The notes: generated by a model not told the origin, from the sequence alone. Shown: positions 9,795 to 18,691, counted from the first letter of the stretch. The stretch is DNA of 64,000 nt from Noviherbaspirillum cavernae (GCF_003590875.1 NZ_QYUN01000002.1:3858995-3922994), one strand, 5' to 3'. Numbers and translations: made by a program.

Positions 9795-10032
9795 GACTGG
9801 CTGCCGGCATGGCGGTTTGATCGACCCGCCATCGCGCCGGATTCGCGCACAAAATCTGCGGCTTCCGCCAGATGTCGTGCCCATTCGTTCGGCACCACTT
9901 CGATCCTCGTGACTTGCTTGAATGTTTGCGTCTTGCAATTGGAAAGATGCCGAAACGGCGGTATCCGGGCAGGCCTGAGCAAGAAAAAACCACCGCTTCT
10001 TCAAGTTTCGCGAATACATGAGACGGCCTGTC

Positions 10033-10470
10033 TCAACCGGAAACGCAAGCCTGCTTATCCTGCCACATAAGCCGATTGGAGCGCGACACATGCGTGTGCG
10101 CTGTCCACGAGCCGGCTGTCAACAAGATCACATAGGCAAATATCTCGAATGTGGAGACGATTGACACAGCAAGCGATTGACTCGAAAAAATGTCTGGCGC
10201 GCGCAGAAAAAGAACGGGAGCGCACATGCAAAGGGCAACAAGTGGCGCTGATCGCCGATAGATGAACGCCAGCGGATAGCTGAATATGGCAGAGACAATG
10301 GCCGCGGAAATGAATCCCTGGCCGAGAAGTGTTGCATAGACGAAGGACCGATTCGACGACAGAGGAATGACGCGCTCGACGAAGTCCAGGCTCGTTCCAT
10401 ATGCGACAAAACCGACCCAGACAACGGCAGGAATCAGGAGCGTTTTCAGTACTTTTCCGAGTATTCGCAT
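10033..10470 (-). CDS. Small integral membrane protein, unknown function
   Basis: A 145-residue protein with about four hydrophobic segments (near residues 8-28, 43-65, 72-92 and 105-125). The ATG at 10470 is preceded by GGAG five bases away, so it is preferred over upstream in-frame starts. Base composition is slightly less GC-rich than in neighbours. No family is recognised. It faces the outer-membrane gene across about 240 bases without visible genes and is divergent from the chaperone-like gene that follows. Confidence 0.55.
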   Translation of the reverse strand: MRILGKVLKTLLIPAVVWVGFVAYGTSLDFVERVIPLSSNRSFVYATLLGQGFISAAIVSAIFSYPLAFIYRRSAPLVALCMCAPVLFLRAPDIFSSQSLAVSIVSTFEIFAYVILLTAGSWTAHTHVSRSNRLMWQDKQACVSG

Positions 10471-10743
10471 AGGGACTCCGGGTTTCATCAAGACAGGCTG
10501 TGCGATGGCAGGCAATGCCGTGAAAACGGCTTGTCCTGTTTCTTCAGCAGAGCCGCCGATCAGCCGGCGTGGCACCGCACCTCATAAAACTCCTTGCCAA
10601 TGCATTATGTGGCATCGGCAGCATGCCGGTTCCATCAGTGAACTATTTCAATTTCGACGCCACTCATCTGTGCCTTGCGTATGTGGAGCCGATACAGGCG
10701 CGGGCAGCCTTTGCAATTTTCAAGGATTGTCGTGACAACGAAA

Positions 10744-11223
10744 ATGGAATGCTTGAGCAGCATCGTCAATGAGGTGGGCCGCCGCGATGGCGTCGATGGC
10801 CTGCGGCTCAGTCCCGAGGGGACGGCGGCAATGACGTTCAGGAGCGGCAAGAAAATCAACTTCGAGTACGTGGCGCAGAGCGCGCGGCTTTTCGTCTACA
10901 CGTCGCTGATGCCGCTCGGCTCCGACGAGACGCGGCTGTTTCCGCTGTTCGAATCGATGTTGCGCTGTAATTTCCTCAAGCTCGGCACGGGCAAGGGCGA
11001 GCTGTCGATTTCGCTCGATACGCAGCAGGCGATCTACCAGATCGGGCTGGACATCGACGGTCTGGATGCGGATGCGCTGGACGATGCGATCGACGAAGTG
11101 TTGAAGCAGCACGATGAATGCCTCTGCCAGCTGCGACAGGGCGTGCCGGTCGCGCCGGGGCTGCCGCTGCCGGCCGCGGCAGCCGGCGCGGGGCACCGCA
11201 TTGTCCGTTACAGCCCCAACTGA
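10744..11223 (+). CDS. CesT-like type III secretion chaperone
   Basis: A 159-residue acidic protein with the size and pattern of the CesT/Tir chaperone family: an N-terminal helix, a central beta-sheet region with NFLKLGTGKGELSISLD, then QQAIYQIGLDIDGLDADAL and a C-terminal helix DDAIDEVLKQHDECLCQL, followed by a low-complexity Pro/Ala tail. Such proteins bind the N-termini of secreted effectors as dimers. No secretion apparatus or recognisable effector lies in this window, so it is either an orphan chaperone or serves a system elsewhere. The start at 10744 is chosen by family length; no strong ribosome site is visible. Assignment is by overall pattern and therefore moderate. Confidence 0.55.
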   Translation: MECLSSIVNEVGRRDGVDGLRLSPEGTAAMTFRSGKKINFEYVAQSARLFVYTSLMPLGSDETRLFPLFESMLRCNFLKLGTGKGELSISLDTQQAIYQIGLDIDGLDADALDDAIDEVLKQHDECLCQLRQGVPVAPGLPLPAAAAGAGHRIVRYSPN

Positions 11224-11946
11224 ATGTCAGTGCCGCATGCCGGCCTGTCGTCATCACAAACGAAGAACGCTTATGCAAGTAAAAGAAATGATCATGCCCC
11301 GGACCGATGCGGACGCGGGCTGGACCGGCAAGACCCGGTCGAGCGAACGCGAAGGCGCCGTGCTGGCCATGCCGCCGCCGAGCGCATCGCTTCGCTTCCT
11401 GCACGTTGACGGCATCGCGGCTGCCTGTCATTCCGGTTGCAGCGAGGAATCCCGTGGCATGACATTCGAGATTCCCTGGGACTGTTGACATTCAATTCGG
11501 GAGTGCGAACGGGCCGTATGCGTTGCAGGCCAAGGCGCGGCGACGCGTCGTGGCGGCGAAGTGTGCACGACAGCGGCAAGGAGCCGCAACGCCGGCATGC
11601 GGCGCATACGGCCCGTTCCCTCCGGGTTCTTTCCCGAATTGCATGTCAACAGGCCCTCGCATTTGCCCGGAATGACGGGATCGGGATCGTCGGGATTTCG
11701 CAGGGAGCGCCTGCTCAACTCAGGCTCAGGCATCAGGCATCAGGCACGTGAGCGCGACACGACGGGCAATGTTTCCATTCGGCACGCATGCACATGCACC
11801 GGGCCGATCTCGATTTCCTTCATCAAGTTTGAGCGCACGCAAGTCCCGTGAGGTGCGAGTTCCGATCATGGACAGGATAAGCGGCTTGGGCGCAGCCTTG
11901 CGCACAGCCGCCGACCGTATCCACATGCATGCGAAGGAGTCAAACC
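11224..11946. other. Stretch without a confident gene, holding palindromic repeats
   Basis: About 720 bases between the chaperone-like gene and the MBL gene. A 71-codon frame (11273-11488) begins with ATG but runs into repeat-like sequence and is not convincing. The stretch contains a large inverted repeat (11487-11647) and two fragments of the CATTCCGG/CCGGAATG dispersed repeat near 11430 and 11670. Promoter sequences for the MBL gene must lie at its right end. Confidence 0.5.
11487..11647. repeat. 161-bp imperfect inverted repeat, MITE-like
   Basis: The left arm (11487-11522) starts GACATTCAATTCGGGA and ends GAACGGGCCGTATGCG. The right arm (11603-11647) is its complement with a single mismatch near the tip and about nine extra bases in the middle. 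Between them lies an 80-base core that also contains short pairing segments (CGTTGC/GCAACG). It could fold into one long hairpin. No transposase is present. It may be a non-autonomous mobile element or a dispersed palindrome. Confidence 0.6.
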
Positions 11947-12681
11947 ATGCCAGTGATCAACACGCAATCCGGAACCAGCGTCGATGAAATCGCCGACCAC
12001 ATCTTCCGCATCTCGACGCCGGTGCCGCCCTCCGTCATGCCCGGCGGCTTCACGTTCAACCAGTACCTGATCGCCGACGACCGGCCCTTCCTGTATCACA
12101 GCGGGCCGCGCCGCCTGTTCGCGATGGTGAGCGAGGCGGTGGCGCATGTGCTACCGCTGTCGACGCTGGCCTATGTCGGCTTCTCGCATGTCGAGGCTGA
12201 CGAGTGCGGCTCGCTCAACGACTTTCTGCGCGCCGCGCCGCAGGCGGTGCCGGTGTGCGGACGGATTGCGGCGATGGTGTCGATCGGCGACCTCGCCGAC
12301 CGCGCGCCGCTGTCGATGGCGGACGGCGATCTGCTGGAGCTCGGGCACCATCGCCTGCAGTGGTTCGAGATGCCGCATCTGCCGCATGGATGGGAGAACG
12401 TCACGGTGTTCGACCAGACCAGCAACACGCTGCTCTGCGGCGACCTGTTTACGCAGCCCGGGCACGAGCCTGCGCCGATCACGGAGCAGGACATCCTTGA
12501 ACCGAGCGAAGCGTTTCGTCTGGAGATGGATTACTACGCGCATGCGCCGGATACGCGGCAGATGCTGACGCGGCTTGCGAGGCTGCATCCCTCGACGCTG
12601 GCCTGCATGCACGGCAGCGCGTGGGTGGGGAAAGGCGATGCGCTGCTGCTGGAGCTGGCCGAGCGCGTGAGTCCGGGGTGA
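11947..12681 (+). CDS. MBL-fold hydrolase, flavodiiron/ODP-like
   Basis: A 244-residue metallo-beta-lactamase-fold protein without flavodoxin domain. Metal-ligand motifs resemble oxygen-binding di-iron proteins (ODP) and the core of flavodiiron proteins: HVEADECGSLNDF at about residues 78-90 in place of HxExDH, a CGDLF aspartate at about 165, and a closing LACMHGSAW at about 222. The usual final His of the first motif is replaced (DE instead of DH). Related stand-alone domains bind or reduce oxygen; the reaction here is unknown. The start is supported by AAGGAG six bases upstream. It is a single gene, followed by about 370 bases of hairpin-rich intergenic DNA. Confidence 0.8.
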   Translation: MPVINTQSGTSVDEIADHIFRISTPVPPSVMPGGFTFNQYLIADDRPFLYHSGPRRLFAMVSEAVAHVLPLSTLAYVGFSHVEADECGSLNDFLRAAPQAVPVCGRIAAMVSIGDLADRAPLSMADGDLLELGHHRLQWFEMPHLPHGWENVTVFDQTSNTLLCGDLFTQPGHEPAPITEQDILEPSEAFRLEMDYYAHAPDTRQMLTRLARLHPSTLACMHGSAWVGKGDALLLELAERVSPG

Positions 12682-12737
12682 GCGGGATGCCTGATTGCAG
12701 GCGTTGAAAATCAAGACGACGGCAACCTGGTGTTTGC

Positions 12738-12760
12738 TCCTTCCCCTTCAAGGGGAAGGA
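12738..12760. repeat. Short perfect palindrome
   Basis: TCCTTCCCC and its complement meet around TTCAA. It belongs to a common type of dispersed intergenic palindrome and could act as a terminator for the MBL gene. Confidence 0.6.
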
Positions 12761-12863
12761 TGGGATGGGGATGGGTTTTGAGCTGCGGACCTTGTCCCAT
12801 CCCTTGCTCCATCTCCTGCGATACCGCGCGCCCCGAATGACAGGTCAGGGCCATCGCACCTAA

Positions 12864-13056
12864 GAGAGCGCCTAACAAAATGATTCTGAGGGTGTTGTGC
12901 CGCCTTGCCGTACAGGTCGTACTGTCTGCGGCGGCACCCTTGCAGGGCGCGCACTGGCTTGCATGCCAGCGCCGTTTCGCAGGCGGGCAGCATGCTGCCC
13001 GAATTCCCTGCTGCACCCTACTCAGAACCGCTTCGCTTCATTTTGTTAGACGCTCT
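12864..13056. repeat. Inverted-repeat element with attC-like ends, downstream of the TonB receptor
   Basis: The arms GAGCGCCTAACAAAATGA (from 12864) and TCATTTTGTTAGACGCTC (to 13056) are complementary apart from one mismatch, and TTCTGAG/CTCAGAA pairs just inside. The ends contain GCCTAAC and GTTAGAC, which match the inverse core and core of integron attC sites. Inside is a second hairpin (GTGCCGCC...GGCGGCAC with GTACAG/CTGTAC-like pairing). At about 190 bp it is longer than usual attC sites and the pairing continues beyond the cores, so a terminator-like or mobile palindrome is equally possible. The right arm overlaps the last codon of the receptor gene. Confidence 0.45.
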
Positions 13057-15130
13057 ACAGACCGATCACCACCCCCGCCACAAAGGTCCGTCCCGCCGCC
13101 GGTTCGTAGTAGCGCCGGTTCGCTTCGTTGACGATGACCGAGCCGCTGTAGCTGCGGTCGAACAGGTTGTCGACCCGCACGAACAGCCGCGTTTGGGTGC
13201 GGCCGACGCGGAAAGTGCGACCGGCATTGAGGCCGAGCGTGAAGTAGCCGGGCGCGGCTTCCGAGTTGATGTCGTTCGCGTAGATGCGGCTCTCCGCGTG
13301 CAGCACCGCGCCGACGCTGGTGTCCTGCGAGGGTCGCCAGGTCGCTTCGAGCTGGAAGGTGTGGCGCGCGGTGGCTGGCAGCTGGTTGCCGGCGTTGACC
13401 TGGCGTCCGTCGGCGTTGACGAAACCCTGCGTGAAGCTGGCATACAACAGCGTGTAGGCGAGCGACCAGTCGATGCTGCGCCAGCCGGTCCGGGCGCCGA
13501 GCTCCAGCCCGTAGCGCCGGACGCCATCGACGTTGCCGAAGGTCGCGCGCCCGCCCTGGTTCGACAGCGGCACGATGTCGTCGTCGGTCATGCTGTAGAA
13601 CAATGCGGCTTCCAGCGCGAGCGCGTCGCGCTGCATCTTCGCACCGGTTTCGAAGTGGCGGCTGCGCGCCGGCTGCAGGCCGAAGTTGACCCCCGTGCCG
13701 CCGGGGCGGTAGGCGATTTCGGTGAAGGTCGGCGTCTCGAATCCGCGCCCGGCATTGGCGAAGACATTGAGCGATTCGCTCGCGCTCCACAGCACGCCCA
13801 GCACCGGACTGAACTGACTGTACGACACGCTGCCGCTGTCGTTCGGACTGGCGGCGGTGATGAAGTGATCGTCGACCTTGAAGCGCACGTCGCTGTAGCG
13901 CGCACCCGCCAGCAGCTGCACGTCGGGCCGCACGTACGCGCCCAGCTGGCCGTACGCGCCGTACGAGGTGGCGTCGTTGTCCTCGTCGCGCCGCAGCGCG
14001 CCCTCGCTGCCGTTGTTGTTGACGAAGCCGCGGCGCTTGTCGCGCATCGCCTCGATTTCCGCGCCCGCGCTCCAGCGCAGCGGGATGCGGTCGCCCGAAT
14101 CGGGCTGGCGCTGCCAGCCGATGCCGGTGCCGAAGTAGTTGCGGTCCAGATCGACCACGCCGCCGGAACTGGTCGGCGCGACGCCGCTGAAGCCGAGGAA
14201 TTGCGTGAGCGTGCGATTGCCGGCGTAGGCGGTCAGGCTCAATCTGTCGCGCGCGGTGATGCGCCGTTCGGCCTGCACGCCGAGCTGGTATTGATCGACC
14301 GTCTTGCCGGTGTCGAACTGGAAGGCGAGCGGATTGGTCATGCCGGGGTCGCGCTCGAATTCCGCCTGCGTCAGGCCCATCGGATCCTGCGCCTGCGGCT
14401 GCGAGAAGCCGTTGATGCCGACGCGTACGGATGTTGCCGCATCCGTCTGCCAGTCCGCGCGCAGATCGAGATAGCGCCGCCGCGCGGCAGAATGCGCGCG
14501 CACGCCGTCGGTGGAGAAGCCCTCGGCCGCCGCCTGCAGGCCGAGCGCCGGATTGATGCGCATGCCGCCGCTGGCCATCATCTGCGTGAAGTCGAGACTG
14601 CCCGCCGCCAGCCGCAGCGACGCGGTCGGCGTGTCCGGCGCGCGCCGACTCTCGACCAGCAGCACGCCGCCGCCGGCGTTGCCGTACATCTGCGCCCACG
14701 GCCCGCGCAGCACCTCGACATGCTGCGCCGACGCGAGATTGATCGTCGATGCCTGGCCCTGTCCGTCGGGCATGGACGCCGGGATGCCGTCCACCAGGAT
14801 GCGGCTGCCGCGCACGCCGAAGGTGGCGCGGCTGCCGAAGCCGCGGATCGACAACTGCACATCCTGCGAGAAATTCTGGCGGTCGCGGACCGCCATGCCC
14901 GGCACACCGGCCAGGGGTTCCGCCACGCTGATGCCGAGCACATTGCTGTTGCGCCAGTCGAGATCGACGCGATTGACCGCCGCCGGCGTATCGAACACGC
15001 GCTGTTCGACGCGGCTGGCGCTGACTACCACCGGATCCAGCGTGCGCTCCTGCGCGGCCGCACCAATGGCAAGCAAACATGCGGACAGGGCGGCGACGCG
15101 CGCAAGGGGCAGACAGTTGTGCATGAGCAT
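13055..15130 (-). CDS. TonB-dependent outer-membrane receptor
   Basis: A 691-residue receptor of the iron-complex type. A signal peptide (to about AIGAAA) is followed by a TonB-box-like segment LDPVVVSAS, the plug domain with SIRGFGSRATFGVRG and VEVLRGPWAQMYG, and the 22-strand barrel ending in RTFVAGVVIGL. Such receptors take up siderophores, haem, vitamin B12 or metal complexes with energy from TonB-ExbBD; the ligand cannot be told. Two close in-frame ATGs exist (15130 and 15124) without clear ribosome site; the upstream open frame is not coding-like. It is monocistronic here. No Fur box was recognised with confidence in the upstream 230 bases. Confidence 0.92.
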   Translation of the reverse strand: MLMHNCLPLARVAALSACLLAIGAAAQERTLDPVVVSASRVEQRVFDTPAAVNRVDLDWRNSNVLGISVAEPLAGVPGMAVRDRQNFSQDVQLSIRGFGSRATFGVRGSRILVDGIPASMPDGQGQASTINLASAQHVEVLRGPWAQMYGNAGGGVLLVESRRAPDTPTASLRLAAGSLDFTQMMASGGMRINPALGLQAAAEGFSTDGVRAHSAARRRYLDLRADWQTDAATSVRVGINGFSQPQAQDPMGLTQAEFERDPGMTNPLAFQFDTGKTVDQYQLGVQAERRITARDRLSLTAYAGNRTLTQFLGFSGVAPTSSGGVVDLDRNYFGTGIGWQRQPDSGDRIPLRWSAGAEIEAMRDKRRGFVNNNGSEGALRRDEDNDATSYGAYGQLGAYVRPDVQLLAGARYSDVRFKVDDHFITAASPNDSGSVSYSQFSPVLGVLWSASESLNVFANAGRGFETPTFTEIAYRPGGTGVNFGLQPARSRHFETGAKMQRDALALEAALFYSMTDDDIVPLSNQGGRATFGNVDGVRRYGLELGARTGWRSIDWSLAYTLLYASFTQGFVNADGRQVNAGNQLPATARHTFQLEATWRPSQDTSVGAVLHAESRIYANDINSEAAPGYFTLGLNAGRTFRVGRTQTRLFVRVDNLFDRSYSGSVIVNEANRRYYEPAAGRTFVAGVVIGL

Positions 15131-15368
15131 TGAATTTTGACAAGACTGTGTCGGACGAGCGTAACGCACTGTGCATGCAGCGAGCGTGATCAATGTCAAT
15201 GAAACTTTCGCAATCGCAACGCGACGCGATTTTCCGCCGCAGCACACAGAAAGATGTTCGCAGATCAAACTTGCCGAATGACGCGGCACATAGAATAGTG
15301 TCAACAGGAAGGCGCTGCGACGATGCGCAGCCGGCGACAGAACCTCAGACCGATACGGAGAGCGGAAC

Positions 15369-15584
15369 ATGCCATTCCAGGAACACACTCGCAGCACAGG
15401 CAAGCGCCTGACCTATACCATCGAGTACGACGACGGCGAATACTTCATCCATCGCGACGGCATCATGAAGAAGGCCTTTCCCGATCCGTTGGCGGCCGGC
15501 ATGGATCCGCACGAGGCCAAGGCGCACCTGATGCTGCGCATGGCGATTGCCGATATTGAATGCCTGAGCGGCATGGATGAATGA
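15369..15584 (+). CDS. Small conserved hypothetical protein
   Basis: A 71-residue acidic protein beginning MPFQEHTRSTGKRL with a YDDGEYFIHRDG strand pair and a C-terminal helical segment DPHEAKAHLMLRMAIADIE. GGAG lies ten bases before the ATG. It looks like a small soluble protein of the type common in Burkholderiales, but I cannot name a family or function. It is divergent from the TonB receptor gene. Confidence 0.65.
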   Translation: MPFQEHTRSTGKRLTYTIEYDDGEYFIHRDGIMKKAFPDPLAAGMDPHEAKAHLMLRMAIADIECLSGMDE

Positions 15585-15639
15585 CACGATTCAGGCGCGA
15601 TGATCGAGACCTGCAACATTCATGACACCGCTTGTGCTT

Positions 15640-15670
15640 GTCATTCCATTCCGGCGAAAGCCGGGATGAC
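15640..15670. repeat. REP-like palindrome
   Basis: TCATTCC followed by CCGGCGAAAGCCGG and GGATGA forms a hairpin. The same motif family (GTCATTCC...GGAATGAC) recurs near 11.4, 12.8 and 38.2 kb. Confidence 0.6.
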
Positions 15671-15873
15671 GAAAAGTCGTCGTGAATTCTGTAGAAATCA
15701 ATAACGGCACAATAACGACACGATGGGCGCATGCGCCGATCCACCCTGCCTTTCTTGCGTGATTTTTGCGATGCACGCCTTGCTGCCAAGAACTTTTTCC
15801 CGCGCGACACATCAATACCCTCATGACCGGCAAGGATGCCGGGTCGCCACACGAAAGCAGGCAGCAGGGAGTC

Positions 15874-16233
15874 ATGGAACACGTATTGAGCATTTTGTAT
15901 GGCGCATCCGGCATCGCCGCCACTGCCTTGTATCTTCCGCAAATCATCAAATACCATCGCGACCGCGATGCCTGCCAGTCAATATCGCTTCTGACATGGA
16001 GCGGCTGGGTCCTCATCACGGCGATCACGATTCTCTACGCGCTATACGTGCTGAACAGCCGGCTCTTCGCGACAGTTGCCGCGATGAATGTGATGGCGCA
16101 ACTGACCGTGCTCGGCTACGGCATCAACGCGCGTGCCGCCCGGCGTTGCGCGATGTCCCGCAATCCTGCAGCCGGCGCGGCCGATGCCGGTCCGCGTCCA
16201 TCTGCCATCGCATCAGGTGACGCGAACACCTGA
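15874..16233 (+). CDS. PQ-loop / SemiSWEET-like membrane protein
   Basis: A 119-residue membrane protein with three hydrophobic helices (about residues 4-25, 38-58 and 63-84) and the motif ALYLPQIIKYHRDRDA at the end of the first, matching the PQ-loop found in SemiSWEET sugar transporters. SemiSWEET proteins are three-helix half-transporters that dimerise to move sugars. The C-terminal 30 residues are polar and extend beyond the usual length. The start is uncertain: ATG 15874 has GGGAG very close, while ATG 15823 would add 17 residues of non-membrane sequence. No neighbouring gene suggests a substrate. Confidence 0.55.
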   Translation: MEHVLSILYGASGIAATALYLPQIIKYHRDRDACQSISLLTWSGWVLITAITILYALYVLNSRLFATVAAMNVMAQLTVLGYGINARAARRCAMSRNPAAGAADAGPRPSAIASGDANT

Positions 16234-16496
16234 TTCCGTCCAGGCAATCCTCGATCCCATCCTCGATCCAATCAGCGCTTGAGAAGGATCAAGCCGCTTG
16301 ATTTATCGCGCGTTTGATCTCGCTATCAGTCAATGCGTGACATATAAACAAATGCACGATGCGCCGGTTCCTTGCCACCGCATTGCTGCCTGCCCACGCA
16401 TCGCTTCACGCGAAAGGCGCGTGCATGCGCTGCAACAAGGCGAGAACAGTCCGCGCAATCCCCCTTGCAACAGAATGCACTCGTCTGGAGACCACC

Positions 16497-17441
16497 ATGA
16501 CGCCTCCCAGCTCGCCGCTGCCCCCATCCCGTTCTGAAGACTGGCCCGACCTGCCTTGGGATGCATGGAAGGACACCTGCGCCACGCTGCACATGTGGAC
16601 GCAGATCGTCGGCAAGATACGGTTGACGCAAATGCCGTGGATCAACCATTCCTGGCACGTCACGCTCTACGTCACCGCGCGCGGCATGACGACCATGTCC
16701 ATTCCCTATGGGGCGCGCAGCTTCCAGCTCGATTTCGATTTCATCGACCATCAGCTCTTCATCGAGACGAGCGACGGCGCGGTCCGCACGGTCGCGCTGC
16801 GTCCGCGCACAGTCGCCGATTTTTATCAGGAACTGATGGCCGAGATGAAGGATGTCGGCCTCGACATCCGCATCCACACCACGCCGAACGAACTGCCCGA
16901 TCCCATCCCCTTCGAGCAGGACCGCACCCACGCCGCGTACGACGCGGAATACGCCAACCGCTTCTGGCGCGCGCTGGTGCAGATCGATCGCGTGTTCAAG
17001 GAGTTCCGCGCGGGCTACCTCGGCAAGTGCAGTCCCGTGCATTTCTTCTGGGGCAGCTTCGACCTCGCCGTGACGCGCTTCTCCGGACGCACCGCGCCCG
17101 AGCATGCCGGCGGCGTGCCGCACTGTCCCGACTGGGTCACGCGCGAAGCCTACTCGCACGAAGTCAGCAGCTGCGGCTTCTGGCCCGGCGGCGACGCCGT
17201 GCCCTATCCCCTCTTCTACACGTACGCCTACCCCGAGCCCGAAGGATTCAAGGATGCGCCGGTGCGCCCGCCGCATGCCACCTACCATCCGACGATGTAC
17301 GAATTCGTCCTGCCCTACGATGCGGTGCGGCTGGCGCAATCGCCGGACACGACGCTGCTGGAATTCATGCAGAGCACGTATGAAGCCGCCGCCAATCTCG
17401 GCAAATGGGATCGGGCGGCGCTGGAATGGAAGGAGAAATGA
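16497..17441 (+). CDS. DUF5996 family protein
   Basis: A 314-residue soluble protein that matches the DUF5996 family by its conserved stretches: WHVTLYVTARGMTT, SFQLDFDFIDHQL, and the very characteristic HFFWGSFDLAVTRFSGR at about residues 182-198. No reaction is known for the family. The start at 16497 has CTGGAG six bases upstream and removes an upstream stretch that is not family-like. The stop codon overlaps an ATG of a degraded VOC gene that follows directly. Confidence 0.85.
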   Translation: MTPPSSPLPPSRSEDWPDLPWDAWKDTCATLHMWTQIVGKIRLTQMPWINHSWHVTLYVTARGMTTMSIPYGARSFQLDFDFIDHQLFIETSDGAVRTVALRPRTVADFYQELMAEMKDVGLDIRIHTTPNELPDPIPFEQDRTHAAYDAEYANRFWRALVQIDRVFKEFRAGYLGKCSPVHFFWGSFDLAVTRFSGRTAPEHAGGVPHCPDWVTREAYSHEVSSCGFWPGGDAVPYPLFYTYAYPEPEGFKDAPVRPPHATYHPTMYEFVLPYDAVRLAQSPDTTLLEFMQSTYEAAANLGKWDRAALEWKEK

Positions 17442-17510
17442 TGCGTGCGACGGGCGTGGTGTCATAGCCGTACGGATGATCACCGGCTGCGCCAACTTCC
17501 GATTCAGTCC

Positions 17511-17636
17511 GTGATCTGGCCGTCTTCGAACGCGTCGAAGGACTACGGCTTCATGTACCAGCACGGTTTCGAGGATCTCGACGGGCATCTGTGGGCGCTG
17601 GTCCACATGGTGCCGAGCGGCGAGTGCGAAGAATGA
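17511..17636 (+). pseudogene. Remnant of a VOC (glyoxalase-fold) family gene
   Basis: About 42 codons encode the last strand and metal-ligand end of a VOC protein: SKDYGFMYQHGFEDLDGHLWALVHM is close to the usual ending of the glyoxalase/bleomycin-resistance fold, including the acidic and His-containing DLDGHLW element. The N-terminal three quarters of the domain is missing and the upstream frame is interrupted, so this is a gene remnant and not a working enzyme. Confidence 0.6.
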
Positions 17637-17792
17637 GCGTTTCTTGGCTTGCATGACATCAAGCTGTTGCTGTCATCCAGGTAAACGGCAAGCGTGTCCG
17701 AGGATGCTGCCGCGATTCGACGCTGCCTGAAACTGTTTCCCGAAACGCGACTCTATTCCTGTTTGAGCGATACAAGACAGAAGGCGCGCATC

Positions 17793-17993
17793 ATGCAGGT
17801 ACAAATCATTCACGAAGACGCGTACGGCGCGAAAACCGATTTCGGGATTCAGGAACTGGACCAGATGCCGCCGGTGTCGGAGCCGTTTCTCGTGGACAGC
17901 CGCACTTATTACACCGCGAAAGCGTACCTCGGCCCCGATGAACGCGGCATGTATCTGTTGATACTGGAAGGCCAGCCGCGACTGGTCGAATAA
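17793..17993 (+). CDS. Small hypothetical protein
   Basis: A 66-residue soluble protein (MQVQIIHEDAYGAKTDFG...) with alternating strand-like segments and RTYYTAKAYLGPDERGMYLLIL, which reads like a small beta-sheet protein. No family is recognised. The open frame begins 33 codons upstream, but this methionine starts the region with regular codon use. Confidence 0.5.
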   Translation: MQVQIIHEDAYGAKTDFGIQELDQMPPVSEPFLVDSRTYYTAKAYLGPDERGMYLLILEGQPRLVE

Positions 17994-18190
17994 GGTCCGC
18001 AATTCACGTTCGCAATTCCTCGTCCTGATTTCCGAAAGGAAAGCCATCGCCGCGTTTGCGGGGCATGCCTGCAGCGCTTCGGTCCGGCTGATACCATTTC
18101 GATGCGCCTGCGCAATGTGCGCACACTGCGTGCATTGCGTGGTGCATGAGTCCCCGCCCGCCGATCGTTCCAATTCAACAAGAACACAGC

Positions 18191-18691
18191 ATGTTTCAGT
18201 TTCGCTTGATGCAAGAGTCCGATATCCCCTGCCTGCTTTTCATCCAGAGTGAGTGCTACGCCGCCGAGATGGTGGAAGACGAAGCGACGATCCGCGCACG
18301 CTTTTGCGCCGCGCCCGCGTTCGCATGGGTGGCGGAAGACGCTGCCGGCGTGTGCGCGTATTTCGTCGGCTATCCGTCCGAGCTCGGCAAGGTCACGCCG
18401 CTCGGCAGCGTCTTTTCGGTGTCGCCCGCACCGACCAGCATGTACTTCCATGATCTGGCGGTGGCGCGCCGAACCGCCGGCAAGGGCGTCGGCTCGGCAT
18501 TGGCGCGGTTCGCGCTGGAGGCGGCGGCGCTGCGCGGCTTCCGCCATTCATCGCTGGTATCGGTGCAGGGTTCGGCCGTGTTCTGGCGCGCCCTCGGCTA
18601 CGAGGACTGGCACGGCCTTGATGCGGCACAGACCGGCAATCTGGCCACCTATGCGCAGCCGGCACGCTACATGGTCAAGGCATTGAATTGA
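18191..18691 (+). CDS. GNAT family N-acetyltransferase
   Basis: A 166-residue single-domain acetyltransferase. The acetyl-CoA-binding segment is YFHDLAVARRTAGKGVGSALARFAL (about residues 88-112), with the Q/R-x-x-G-x-G/A pattern read as RTAGKGVGSA. The C-terminal VFWRALGYEDW segment is also typical. The acceptor substrate is unknown. It is a single gene between the small hypothetical and the chemotaxis genes. Confidence 0.85.
   Translation: MFQFRLMQESDIPCLLFIQSECYAAEMVEDEATIRARFCAAPAFAWVAEDAAGVCAYFVGYPSELGKVTPLGSVFSVSPAPTSMYFHDLAVARRTAGKGVGSALARFALEAAALRGFRHSSLVSVQGSAVFWRALGYEDWHGLDAAQTGNLATYAQPARYMVKALN

Noticed and set aside
11273..11488. Small gene after the chaperone-like gene
   Set aside because: It starts with ATG but its second half is translated repeat sequence and there is no good ribosome site.
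12905..15133. Long plus-strand frame opposite the TonB-receptor gene
   Set aside because: It is the antisense of a clear receptor gene; the translation is Arg/Ala/His-rich without any family pattern. Similar very long antisense frames at 42205-44802 and 27245-29560 were discarded for the same reason.
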